Source: Coriobacteriia bacterium (lineage in GTDB: Bacteria; Actinomycetota; Coriobacteriia; Anaerosomatales; Kmv31). Taken from it: 46,002 nucleotides of DNA. Both the position numbers and the translations under genes were made by a program. The stretch is taken from contig JACUUM010000010.1 in the NCBI GenBank assembly GCA_014859305.1, forward strand, positions 1 to 46,002, given 5' to 3'. The notes under the pieces are model-generated. The model made no database searches. It was not told where the DNA came from and saw only the letters and a program-made list of their open reading frames with translations. Position 1 is the first letter of the stretch; each line of letters opens with the position of its first letter. This document shows positions 25,405-32,704 of the stretch, piece by piece.

Positions 25405-25726
25405 TCGCCGTCTTGGCGGTCAGCGTGATCAGCCCGGCGAGCACCATCCCGCCCATGGCCAGACGCGCCACGTCCAACGCGGGCTGCCACTCGACCCGGT
25501 CTCCTCGGATGACGTAGGCGCCCACCGGACGAGCTTGCGCGCCGAACCCTGCGCCGCTGCCGGTCTGGCCCTTCTCCGGGTCCTCGCCGCTCCCGCCTCC
25601 GCCGCCGCCCTTGACGGCCGCGACCGGGATGAACGTCACGCCGCCCCTCTCCACCGGCTCCCCGAACACCCGGCGCACCGTCATCACGTCGCGCGCGCCC
25701 TCCATCACCTGATCCACAGTCGCCAT
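25388..25726 (-). CDS. GerW/YtfJ-family protein
   Basis: A 112-residue protein matching the GerW (YtfJ) pattern: an N-terminal helix with ATVDQVMEGARDVMTVRRVFGEP, the strand VTFIPVAAVKGGGGGGSGED, a Gly-rich loop and then GAGFGAQARPVGAYVI. It ends in a hydrophobic segment and a basic tail (about 90-112), so it is probably membrane-associated. In Bacillus GerW is a spore protein needed for germination, but relatives are common in actinobacteria and other non-spore-formers, where the role is unknown. GAGGAGGAG precedes the ATG at 25726. The 283-bp divergent gap upstream shows no gene. Confidence 0.87.
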   Translation of the reverse strand: MATVDQVMEGARDVMTVRRVFGEPVERGGVTFIPVAAVKGGGGGGSGEDPEKGQTGSGAGFGAQARPVGAYVIRGDRVEWQPALDVARLAMGGMVLAGLITLTAKTAIKRRG

Positions 25727-26009
25727 CTGGCTCTCCTCCTCGGGTAGGCGTCTCGCCTCATCTACCCCGGTACGCCCGTGCGCCTTCGTCGTCGGCCATG
25801 CCTGCGGCTGCGGGCCCGGCGCCGCGGACGGGTGACGACGCATACCCTTCACCGTAACCGGCGGCGCAGGGGCTTGACCGCCCGCCGCCGCGGGTACCCT
25901 CTCCGGAGTCCGGGCGACCGGCGGGCCGCGAGCGCGAGGAGGCCGGAGGCATCGCGCGGGCAGCGGGCCGCCGACCCGGCGGTACGCCGGTCCGGAAGGG
26001 GTGGTACGC

Positions 26010-26249
26010 ATGGCGCAGGGGTTCGACCTCGACGAGGTGCTCGAGTGGGTGGACCGGCTCTACGAGGGGCGTGACGGGCAACGGTTGGGCCGGGGCCAGG
26101 TGGTGGGGCGGATGCAGCAGGCCCCGCTCTCGCGCGAGGAGAGAGCGATCTTCGCGGACCTGCCTCCGGGCCCCTACGCCCGCGAGGATCTGCGGCGGCT
26201 CGTGCGCGAGTGGGCGGAGCGCGAAGGCCTGACGACGCGGGGGTCGTGA
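26010..26249 (+). CDS. Small conserved-looking helical protein, unknown
   Basis: A 79-residue, highly charged, probably all-helical protein (EVLEWVDRLYEG, then SREERAIFADLPPGPY and EDLRRLVREWAEREG). A GGAAGGGG site lies 9 bases before the ATG; a GTG three codons upstream is also possible. No family recognised. It precedes a ferritin-like gene by 19 bp in the same direction, so the two are probably co-transcribed. Confidence 0.6.
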   Translation: MAQGFDLDEVLEWVDRLYEGRDGQRLGRGQVVGRMQQAPLSREERAIFADLPPGPYAREDLRRLVREWAEREGLTTRGS

Positions 26250-26268
26250 ACGGACGGGGAGGTGCCCG

Positions 26269-26703
26269 ATGGCCGGCGACGTTCACCTGCGCCTGACCAT
26301 GCTGCGCTACCTCGAGCAGAAGAGCGCCGGGCTGCTGAGGCACGTCGTGGCCGACGAGCCGGGGCTCGACAAGGGCGTGAGCGTGGAGCTGTGCTCCGCC
26401 TTCGACGACCACGAGCGACACGCCGAGGAGCTGAACGCCATCCTGCGTGACGCGGGCGAGCAGGGGCTGCCCGTCCCGGCGAGCTTCGCGCGGGACGTGG
26501 ACGAGCGCATCGCGCGGGTAGGCGCCTCGCGGACCAAGGAGGAGGTCATCGAGCGGCTCGCCGCGCTCGAGATCTTCGCGGTGGAGCAGTACCACCTCGC
26601 GATGGCCTCGGCGGGTCCGGAGGCGCACGGCGCGCTGCTCGCGCAGCTGCTCGACGAGCAGCGGCACGCGCAGGTTCTTGGTGCGAAGGCGCAGCGCACT
26701 TAG
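26269..26703 (+). CDS. Ferritin-like diiron four-helix protein
   Basis: A 144-residue four-helix bundle. Possible metal ligands fall one set per helix: a Glu in YLEQKS, Glu/His in DDHERHAEEL, the ExxH in AVEQYH and the ExxH in DEQRHAQ. This resembles ferritin-like/rubrerythrin-fold and DUF892-type proteins that bind a diiron site and act in iron storage or peroxide removal. No rubredoxin domain is present. GGGGAGG lies before the ATG. Its function is assigned by fold only; the promoter of the next operon starts just after its stop. Confidence 0.72.
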   Translation: MAGDVHLRLTMLRYLEQKSAGLLRHVVADEPGLDKGVSVELCSAFDDHERHAEELNAILRDAGEQGLPVPASFARDVDERIARVGASRTKEEVIERLAALEIFAVEQYHLAMASAGPEAHGALLAQLLDEQRHAQVLGAKAQRT

Positions 26704-26732
26704 GGAGTGCGGAAAGCTCGGCTTCGAGAATC

Positions 26733-26762
26733 TTGAACGAACGGATAAGGGCCGCTTATACT
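26733..26762 (+). promoter_or_regulatory. Sigma70-type promoter of the lipoprotein / radical SAM / phosphorylase operon
   Basis: TTGAAC (26733-26738) and TATACT (26757-26762) are spaced by 18 bases, in one of the most AT-rich patches of this region. The predicted start is near 26769, about 32 bases before the first ATG. It is the best promoter match I find in the window. Confidence 0.65.
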
Positions 26763-26790
26763 TCACCCATCCATCCGGCAATGGGTGAAG
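26761..26790. promoter_or_regulatory. Perfect 10-bp inverted repeat over the operon start
   Basis: CTTCACCCAT (26761-26770) is mirrored exactly by ATGGGTGAAG (26781-26790) with a 10-base spacer. It overlaps the end of the -10 box and covers the expected start site, ending just before the ribosome site. The 20-bp centre-to-centre spacing puts both arms on one face of the DNA, as for a dimeric repressor operator. As RNA it would be a 5' hairpin, though partly missing if transcription starts at 26769. Confidence 0.6.
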
Positions 26791-26800
26791 GGGTAAGGAG

Positions 26801-27496
26801 ATGGCCAAGAAGGTACTGCTCGCGTGCGGCGCGCTCGTGCTGTCGGTAGCGCTGATCGGCTGCCAGGGCAAGGTCGAGGATACGGATCCGGGAGCCGAGG
26901 CGCCCGGCGGGGCGGAGCCGGTCGCGACCGGGAGCCTGCCCGCTCCGACCGCCGAGGACCCGATCGTGGTCGACGAGGAGAACCGCGCCGTTCTCGTCTA
27001 CGCTGAAGTGAACCGGAAGTGGGTCACGGAGCCGACCCGGCATGGCGTCGTGGCCGGGAACGGGAGCAACGGCGACAAGGCGATCTTCCGGGCGGGCGGC
27101 GACGCGCTGGACTTCCATGCGGCGCTGACCGGCCTCGGAGCGACACCGGGCGACAACGTGAAGAAGGACTCGCCCGCGGGCACGGCGGCCGAGGGCGACG
27201 GGCTCGATGTCACGGTGAGCTGGGAGGGCGCGAGCTTCCCGATCGACGAGCTCGTGATCAGCACCGGCGAGTTCGGCGGCAAGGCGCTGGACCCGAAGTT
27301 CGGCGGCAACTACGAGATGCAGTCCACGGCCAAGACGGGTTGCCTGTTCTGCCTGGACACCTGTGCGGCGGGCATCACGTCGAACGCCGCCGTGGGCTGG
27401 AAGTCCTTCGACAGCGGCAAGGTGGAGTTCCGCGGTGACGGCGACAAGCTGCCGGCGGACGGGACGCCGGTCGTGGTCACGTTCGCGCTGAAGTAG
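26801..27496 (+). CDS. YdjY-type lipoprotein with a CX2CX3C motif
   Basis: A 231-residue lipoprotein. A signal peptide ends in the lipobox LIGC with acylated C21, then a disordered linker (22-55). Residues about 56-231 match the YdjY domain: YAEVNRKWVTEPTRHGVV, GSNGDKAIF, and a C-terminal segment with C181, C184 and C188 (GCLFCLDTC) that could bind a metal or iron-sulfur cluster. The protein should sit on the outer face of the cytoplasmic membrane. It is the first gene of a six-gene operon, 4 bp before the TVP38-like gene. Its role in the family is unknown; position suggests an extracytoplasmic metal or redox partner. Confidence 0.85.
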   Translation: MAKKVLLACGALVLSVALIGCQGKVEDTDPGAEAPGGAEPVATGSLPAPTAEDPIVVDEENRAVLVYAEVNRKWVTEPTRHGVVAGNGSNGDKAIFRAGGDALDFHAALTGLGATPGDNVKKDSPAGTAAEGDGLDVTVSWEGASFPIDELVISTGEFGGKALDPKFGGNYEMQSTAKTGCLFCLDTCAAGITSNAAVGWKSFDSGKVEFRGDGDKLPADGTPVVVTFALK

Positions 27497-27500
27497 ACGC

Positions 27501-28718
27501 ATGAGGCAGCGCATCCGCCTCGGAGCCGCCACGATGCTGGCGGGGGCGACCGCCGGCTTCTCGGCGGCGTGGCTGCTGGGCAGGTCGAACACGCTCGCGA
27601 TGGTGTTCAGCACTTCGCTGCTGCTGACCGCAGGCGTGCTCGCGGGCGCCGTCGTCACCTTCTTCGCCGTGCGACGCGCCGGCCGAGGAGGACCCGGTGC
27701 TCTCGCGGCCCGCACCACCGGCGGCCTCCTGATCGTCGCCGGCGCGGTCTCGGTCGCGCACACGCTCCTGACGCAGCCCTACGCCGCCGACGCGGTGACC
27801 ATCATGTGGCTGGACGGGCTGCGGCTGCGCGGGGTCGTGGGCGTCGAGGCGGCGCGGCTGCCGTCTCTGCTGCTGACCGGCGCGGGTGCCGCGTTGGGCG
27901 CCTGCTGGGCCGTTCGCGGGTGGCGCGAGCGGAGCGCGGCGAGGCGGGCTCTGGGCGAGGACGCCCCCGAGCCGCTCGTCTCCCGAAGGCAGCTCGCGGC
28001 AGGCATCGCGGTCGCGGCGGCCGGTGCGCTCGCCTACGCGCTCGTGCCGCCCCTGCGCGACCGGGTGGGCGAGGCTGTCGGTGTCCTCGCGCGCGGCGAC
28101 GTCGAGGTCGTGCGCGACTACCTGCTGGGCTTCGGCCTGTGGGCGCCGGTGGTCTCCTCGGCGCTGATGATCCTGCAGTCGCTCGTCGCGCCGCTGCCGG
28201 CGTTCGTGGTGACCTTCTCCAACGGGCTGCTCTTCGGCTGGGCCTGGGGCGCGCTGCTGTCCTGGTCCAGCGCGATGGCAGGTGCCGCGCTGTGCTTCTG
28301 GCTGGGGCGCACGCTCGGCCGCCCGGCCGTGGAGAGGCTGGTGGGCGGCAGCGCGGCGCTCGAGGTCAGCGACCTGTTCTTCGAGCGGTACGGGGACAAG
28401 GCCGTCCTCATCGCGCGGCTGCTGCCGTTCGTCTCCTTCGACATCATCAGCTACGGCTCGGGCCTGACCCCGATCGGCTTCCGGCGCTTCTTCGTCGCGA
28501 CCGGCATCGGGCAACTGCCCGCGACCCTGGTCTACTCCTACCTCGGCCAGAACCTCACCGGAAGCGTCCGGGTGCTCTTCCTGGTCTTCCTGTTCACCGC
28601 GGTCGTGATCGTGATCGGCTCGGCCGTTCGCCCCGCCTACCTGCGCAAGGTGCGTCGAGAGGCCGCCGAGGAAGGGCTCGGCGCCGAGGCGCGGGCGGCG
28701 GGAGAGGCGGCGTCCTGA
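27501..28718 (+). CDS. TVP38/TMEM64 (DedA-like, SNARE-associated) membrane protein
   Basis: A 405-residue polytopic protein. The first about 165 residues hold four or five hydrophobic helices of no recognised family; the C-terminal half (about 195-385) is a TVP38/TMEM64 domain with the family pattern PAFVVTFSNGLLFGWAWG near its start and RLLPFVSFDIISYGSGL later. Proteins of this superfamily move lipids or lipid-linked intermediates across membranes. TVP38-like genes recur beside arsenosugar-type radical SAM clusters, as far as I recall. It lies 4 bp after the lipoprotein gene and 1 bp before the flippase-like gene. Confidence 0.86.
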   Translation: MRQRIRLGAATMLAGATAGFSAAWLLGRSNTLAMVFSTSLLLTAGVLAGAVVTFFAVRRAGRGGPGALAARTTGGLLIVAGAVSVAHTLLTQPYAADAVTIMWLDGLRLRGVVGVEAARLPSLLLTGAGAALGACWAVRGWRERSAARRALGEDAPEPLVSRRQLAAGIAVAAAGALAYALVPPLRDRVGEAVGVLARGDVEVVRDYLLGFGLWAPVVSSALMILQSLVAPLPAFVVTFSNGLLFGWAWGALLSWSSAMAGAALCFWLGRTLGRPAVERLVGGSAALEVSDLFFERYGDKAVLIARLLPFVSFDIISYGSGLTPIGFRRFFVATGIGQLPATLVYSYLGQNLTGSVRVLFLVFLFTAVVIVIGSAVRPAYLRKVRREAAEEGLGAEARAAGEAAS

Positions 28719-28719
28719 G

Positions 28720-29727
28720 ATGACCGACGGTGCGAGCGCGACGGCCGCCGAGGTGCGGAGCGCGGCGGGGGCGGCGACGGCTGCGGAGCCCCGGCGTTTT
28801 GCCGCCGGCACGGTGCTCCGCGCGCTGCTGAGCGCGGCGCTGCTCGCGTTCGTCCTCTCGCACGTGGAGCTCACCGCGGTCTCCGGCGCATTGCGCTCTC
28901 TCGATACGCCGTGGCTGCTCGCCTCGGCGGCCGCCGTGTACGCCGCGGTGGCTCTGTCCGCGTTCAAGTGGGGCGTGCTGCTGCGCGCCCGAGGACGCCC
29001 GCTGCGGCTGCTCAGGCTCACCCGCCACTACCTCGTCGGACTGTTCTTCAACAACTTCCTGCCGACCTCGGTCGGCGGCGACGTGGTGCGCGCCTGGGAC
29101 GCGGGCCGGGACCTGGACGACGCCGCCGAGGCAGCGGCGTCGGTCGTCGCCGAGCGCCTCATCGCCTCGGTCGCGCTCGCGCTGACCGCGGCGATCGGCC
29201 TGCCGTTCGTGGAGGAGCGCGCCGGGGCGGCCGCCGCGGTGGCCGTCGTCGGCGTCGCGGGCGTGGGGCTGTCCGCGCTCTTCCTGGCGCCGGGGCTCTC
29301 CGAGCGCATGGTGTCCTCGGCGATGCGCGGCCGCTTCGAGACGATCGCGGGCTGGGTGGACCGGACGTCGCGGGCGGTCGGGGAGACGCTGCGCCGGCCG
29401 GGCACGGTCCTCGGCGTGCTCGCGCTGTCGGTGGGCTTCCAGGGGCTCGTCGCGCTCGTGAACTGGTGCCTCTTCCGCGCGCTGGGCTCTCCGATCGGGT
29501 TCGGGGAGTGCGTGGTGTACACCTCGATCGTCTCGGCGGCGACGATGGTCCCCGTGTCCGTCTCGGGACACGGCGTGCGCGAGGCGGGCTACGCGTACTT
29601 CTTCGCCCTCGCCGGCGTCGGGCCGGCCGCGGCCGTCACCGCCTCGCTGCTCTTCTTCTCGGTGGTCGCCGCGTGTACCCTGCCGGGGGCGGTGCTGTTC
29701 GCGACGGGAAGGGGGCGGAGGCGGTGA
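28720..29727 (+). CDS. LPG-synthase-TM (UPF0104) family flippase-like membrane protein
   Basis: A 335-residue membrane protein with about eight hydrophobic helices. The family signature is seen in ALSAFKWGVLLRARG, the FFNNFLPTSVGGDVVRAW loop and, near the C-terminus, VSVSGHGVREAGYAYFF. The family (lysylphosphatidylglycerol synthase transmembrane region) includes lipid or polyprenyl-glycan translocases; this protein lacks the catalytic transferase half. The ATG lies one base after the TVP38 stop, and its own stop overlaps the next gene by 4 bases. With the TVP38-like protein it gives this operon two candidate lipid translocases. Confidence 0.87.
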   Translation: MTDGASATAAEVRSAAGAATAAEPRRFAAGTVLRALLSAALLAFVLSHVELTAVSGALRSLDTPWLLASAAAVYAAVALSAFKWGVLLRARGRPLRLLRLTRHYLVGLFFNNFLPTSVGGDVVRAWDAGRDLDDAAEAAASVVAERLIASVALALTAAIGLPFVEERAGAAAAVAVVGVAGVGLSALFLAPGLSERMVSSAMRGRFETIAGWVDRTSRAVGETLRRPGTVLGVLALSVGFQGLVALVNWCLFRALGSPIGFGECVVYTSIVSAATMVPVSVSGHGVREAGYAYFFALAGVGPAAAVTASLLFFSVVAACTLPGAVLFATGRGRRR

Positions 29728-30581
29728 GACGCGGCGAGGAGCGTCGCGCGGCCGACGCCGCGCGGGCGGATCACGCCTCCGCTCGCAACTGCGCCGAGTC
29801 CGTGCTTCGTGCCGTCACGGCCGAGGGCGGGCTGCCCGCGGTCCCCGAGAGCGCGGGCAGCGGCTTCACCTCGGGCATCGGGAACACGGGCTGCCTCTGC
29901 GGCGCACTCGCGGGCGGTGTGATCGTCCTGGGCGCGTACGCGGAGACCGAGGGGTCGGCGCCGGAGGCGCGCCGCCTTCGCGCCGAGGAGCTCTCCGCCG
30001 AGTTCCTGGCCCGCTTCAAGGAGCGGTGGGGGTCCACGTGCTGCCGTGTGATCACGCGCGGCTTCGTGCCGGGCACGCGCGAGGCGGCGGCCCGCTGCGC
30101 GGAGGTGACCGAGAACGCCGCCGCGCTCGCCGCCGCCATGGTCGGCGACGCCCGCGCCGAGGCGGGGTCTGCGCGCCGACACGGCGCTCGCGACGTGACC
30201 GCGGCGGCGGAGCGGCTCGCGAAGGGCACGCTGGCCGGAGCGGGCGCCGGGCTCGCCGTCTCGGCCGCCGGCGCGCTGCTCGCGGGAGGCGCCCCGGCCG
30301 GGGGCCTGCCGCCGCTGCTCCTCGCCCTGGCGGGCCTCGCCCTGGCCGCGGCGGCGGAGCGGGGCGCGCCCGCGCTGCGCCGGGCGGGACGGGCGCTGCA
30401 CGTCGCGGGGCTCGCCGGCTCCGCGCTCGCGCTGGCGGCTCTTACGGCGCCCCCGGCCCGCGCGGCGCTCGCCGCCGGTCTCGCCGGCGGCGGCGCGTGG
30501 AGCGCGGCGGGCGCGCTGGCCTTCGCCGCGCTGGCGGTGCCGGCCGCACTGCGCGCCTACGAGCTCGGGAGGTACCGGTGA
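29724..30581 (+). CDS. C_GCAxxG_C_C family protein fused to a C-terminal membrane domain
   Basis: A 285-residue protein starting at a GTG that overlaps the upstream stop. Residues about 18-145 are a C_GCAxxG_C_C domain: C23 in NCAESVL, C57/C59 in GCLCGALAGG, C106/C107 in STCCRVI and C125 in RCAEV. These cysteines are thought to bind a metal or carry redox chemistry; the family is typical of anaerobes. Residues about 160-275 are Ala/Gly/Leu-rich and form about four membrane helices, which is not part of the usual short family member. The protein would hold its cysteine domain at the cytoplasmic face. It overlaps the radical SAM gene by 4 bases. Confidence 0.83.
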   Translation: MRRGEERRAADAARADHASARNCAESVLRAVTAEGGLPAVPESAGSGFTSGIGNTGCLCGALAGGVIVLGAYAETEGSAPEARRLRAEELSAEFLARFKERWGSTCCRVITRGFVPGTREAAARCAEVTENAAALAAAMVGDARAEAGSARRHGARDVTAAAERLAKGTLAGAGAGLAVSAAGALLAGGAPAGGLPPLLLALAGLALAAAAERGAPALRRAGRALHVAGLAGSALALAALTAPPARAALAAGLAGGGAWSAAGALAFAALAVPAALRAYELGRYR

Positions 30582-31867
30582 GCGGCGCCGCCCGCCCGGT
30601 CGCGCGCATCGCCGAGGGCATCCGCCTCTCCCGCACGGGCTCCCGCGCGTGGGTCCTGCCCGAGGAGGCGTGCTGGTGCGTCACCCTCGACGGCCGGGCG
30701 CCGCCGCCGCCGGACCCGGCGCCTCGCGTCCCCGAGCCCCCTCCTCGGCTCGCCGAGGTGTGGCTCTACACCAACGAGGACTGCAACCTGCGCTGCTCGC
30801 ACTGCTTCCTGCCGCCTCGGCCGCTGCGTCCGCCGCCCGGCTCCCTGCTCGAGCGGGCGGAGGAGGCGCTGAGGCTCGGAGCGGAGACGGTGTATCTGAC
30901 CGGGGGCGAGCCGTTCCTTCGCGAGGACCTGGAGGAGCTGGTCGCGGCCTTGGCGCCGAGGGCGACGGTCGTCGTGCTGACCAACGGCACGCTCGTCACG
31001 CCGCGGCGCATGGAGCGCCTCGCGGCGCTCGTGCCCGCGACCCTTCGACGCCGCCTCGCGTTCCAGGTCAGCCTCGACGGCTCCAGGGAGGTGCACGACG
31101 CGAGGCGCGGGAACGGCGCCTTCGACCGCGCGGTGAGCGGCATCGAGGCGCTGACCGCCTTCGGCCGCCCGCCGGCGGTCTCCACCACGCTGACCGGCGC
31201 CAACGCCGGCGGCGCGCACGAGGTGACGCGCATGCTCCCCGGCCTGGGCTGCCGCGTGCACCACCTCTTCCTGCCGCACGTCGGAGGCAGGCTCGCCGCC
31301 GGCGCCGAGCGGCTCCCGGCGCCTCGCGAGCTGCTCGCCGCGATCAGGCGCTGCCGCGAGGCCGCCGACGCCGGGGGCGTGATCCTCTCGAACCACGTGG
31401 TGGTGGCCTCGCGCGTGCGCCGCCCCGGGCGGCGCTACGACGGCTGCGTGGGCGGCTGCGCGATGCTCGCCGTCGCCGCGGACGGCAGCGTGTACCCGTG
31501 CCCCTCGCTCGCCGGCCGCTCAGGGCTCGCCGACCCGCCGGGCACGGCGCTCGTCCGGGCGGTCTCCTCGGGCCGGTGCGCGGAGCTGCGCCACGCCACC
31601 CTCGCCCGCCGCCCCCGCTGCGGCGCGTGCGACTACCGCCACTTCTGCGGCGGGGGCTGCGCCGCCCACGCCTACGCCGCCGGAGGAGGGTACGATGCGG
31701 GCGAGCCCTACTGCGAGGTCTACCGGGGGCTCATCGAGGACTGCCTGCGCGAGGAGTCGGAGCGGCTGCTCGGCGAGGCCACGGCCGAGGACCTGACGGG
31801 CGGCGTGCTGCGGCCCTCGCCCGCCGAGGGGGCGGGGACGGGGCGCCACCGCTTCGGCTGCACTTGA
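30578..31867 (+). CDS. Radical SAM/SPASM enzyme of the phosphorylase operon
   Basis: A 429-residue enzyme. After a 60-residue N-terminal region with a Pro-rich linker, the cluster motif is C69, C73 and C76 (CNLRCSHC), followed by VYLTGGEPFLRED, VVLTNGTLV and FQVSLDGSREVHD. The C-terminal SPASM region has GCVGGCAMLA, VYPCPS, CGACDYRHFCGGGC and PYCEVY, enough for two auxiliary [4Fe-4S] clusters. It begins at a GTG overlapping the previous stop. It lacks the C-terminal domain of ArsS-type enzymes, so it is not a standard arsenosugar synthase. Its substrate may be a peptide, or the SAM-derived adenosyl group may end in the product, which would explain the nucleoside phosphorylase next door. Confidence 0.88.
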   Translation: MSGAARPVARIAEGIRLSRTGSRAWVLPEEACWCVTLDGRAPPPPDPAPRVPEPPPRLAEVWLYTNEDCNLRCSHCFLPPRPLRPPPGSLLERAEEALRLGAETVYLTGGEPFLREDLEELVAALAPRATVVVLTNGTLVTPRRMERLAALVPATLRRRLAFQVSLDGSREVHDARRGNGAFDRAVSGIEALTAFGRPPAVSTTLTGANAGGAHEVTRMLPGLGCRVHHLFLPHVGGRLAAGAERLPAPRELLAAIRRCREAADAGGVILSNHVVVASRVRRPGRRYDGCVGGCAMLAVAADGSVYPCPSLAGRSGLADPPGTALVRAVSSGRCAELRHATLARRPRCGACDYRHFCGGGCAAHAYAAGGGYDAGEPYCEVYRGLIEDCLREESERLLGEATAEDLTGGVLRPSPAEGAGTGRHRFGCT

Positions 31868-31912
31868 ACGACGACCTGAAGCCGCCGGGCGCGGGTGCGA
31901 GGAGGGGCGAGG

Positions 31913-32704
31913 GTGCGGATAGGGATCATCGGCGGGACGGGCGCCGAACTCGGCTTGGAGCGTGCCGAGGAGGTGCGGATCGAGAGCCGCTTCGGCAGGG
32001 TGGACGCTCTGCGGGGGCGTTTCGCCGGCGGCTCGTCGGAGGTCGTGTTCGTGCGGCGGCACGGCGAGGGCCACCGGCGGCTGTCCTCGATGGTCGACCA
32101 CCGTGCGAACGTCGCGGGCCTGCGCGAGGCCGGCTGCGCGGCCGTCGTCGCGACGACGGTGTGCGGGGTGCTCGACCCGGAGGTCGCCCTCGGCACGCCA
32201 CTGGTCTTCGACGACCTCTTCTTCCCGGACAACCGCCTGCCCGACGGGTCGCCGTGCACGTTCTTCGACGAGCCGGGCGCTCCGGGTCGCGGCCACTACG
32301 TCCTCGGCTCGCCTTTCTCGCCCGCCCTGCGCCGCACGCTCGTGCACGCCGGGCGCGCCCGCGGGCTCGCTCTCGAAGACGGTGGCACGTACGCCTACGC
32401 GCTGGGCCCGCGCTTCAACTCCCGCGCGGAGGTCGCTTGGCTGCGCTCGCTGGGCGCCGTGGCGGTCAGCCAGACGGCCGGCCCGGAGGCGGTGCTGGCC
32501 GGCGAGCTCGAGCTGCCCTACGCGCTCGTCGGCTTCGGGGTGGACTACGCCAACGGCGTCCAGCCGCGCCCCACCCCCGTCGAGGTGCTCGACGGGCACA
32601 TCGCAGCGAGCCGCGAGGTGCTGCGCACGCTGCTGGAGGCCGCGGTGTCCGCTCTGCCCGAGGAGACCGCGTTCGACACCGGCTTCGTCTACCGCTTCGA
32701 GTGA
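31913..32704 (+). CDS. Divergent MTAP/PNP-family nucleoside phosphorylase
   Basis: A 263-residue protein of the methylthioadenosine/purine nucleoside phosphorylase family. It has IGIIGGTGAELGLE at the start, the phosphate/ribose-site RRHGEGHRRLSS with MVDHRANV, VVATTVCGVLDP, GPRFNSRAEV and a VDYAN segment at the purine site. The usual MTxxPE ribose-contact motif is changed to SQTAGPE, so the conserved methionine is lost. Family members cleave N-glycosidic bonds with phosphate to give base and sugar 1-phosphate; this change suggests another nucleoside. The GTG at 31913 has GGAGGGG upstream. It lies 45 bp after the radical SAM gene and overlaps the convergent transferase gene by 16 bases. Confidence 0.87.
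   Translation: MRIGIIGGTGAELGLERAEEVRIESRFGRVDALRGRFAGGSSEVVFVRRHGEGHRRLSSMVDHRANVAGLREAGCAAVVATTVCGVLDPEVALGTPLVFDDLFFPDNRLPDGSPCTFFDEPGAPGRGHYVLGSPFSPALRRTLVHAGRARGLALEDGGTYAYALGPRFNSRAEVAWLRSLGAVAVSQTAGPEAVLAGELELPYALVGFGVDYANGVQPRPTPVEVLDGHIAASREVLRTLLEAAVSALPEETAFDTGFVYRFE

Noticed and set aside
30578-31867. Calling the operon's radical SAM enzyme ArsS
   Set aside because: It has SPASM auxiliary-cluster cysteines instead of the ArsS C-terminal domain, and no ArsM is present.
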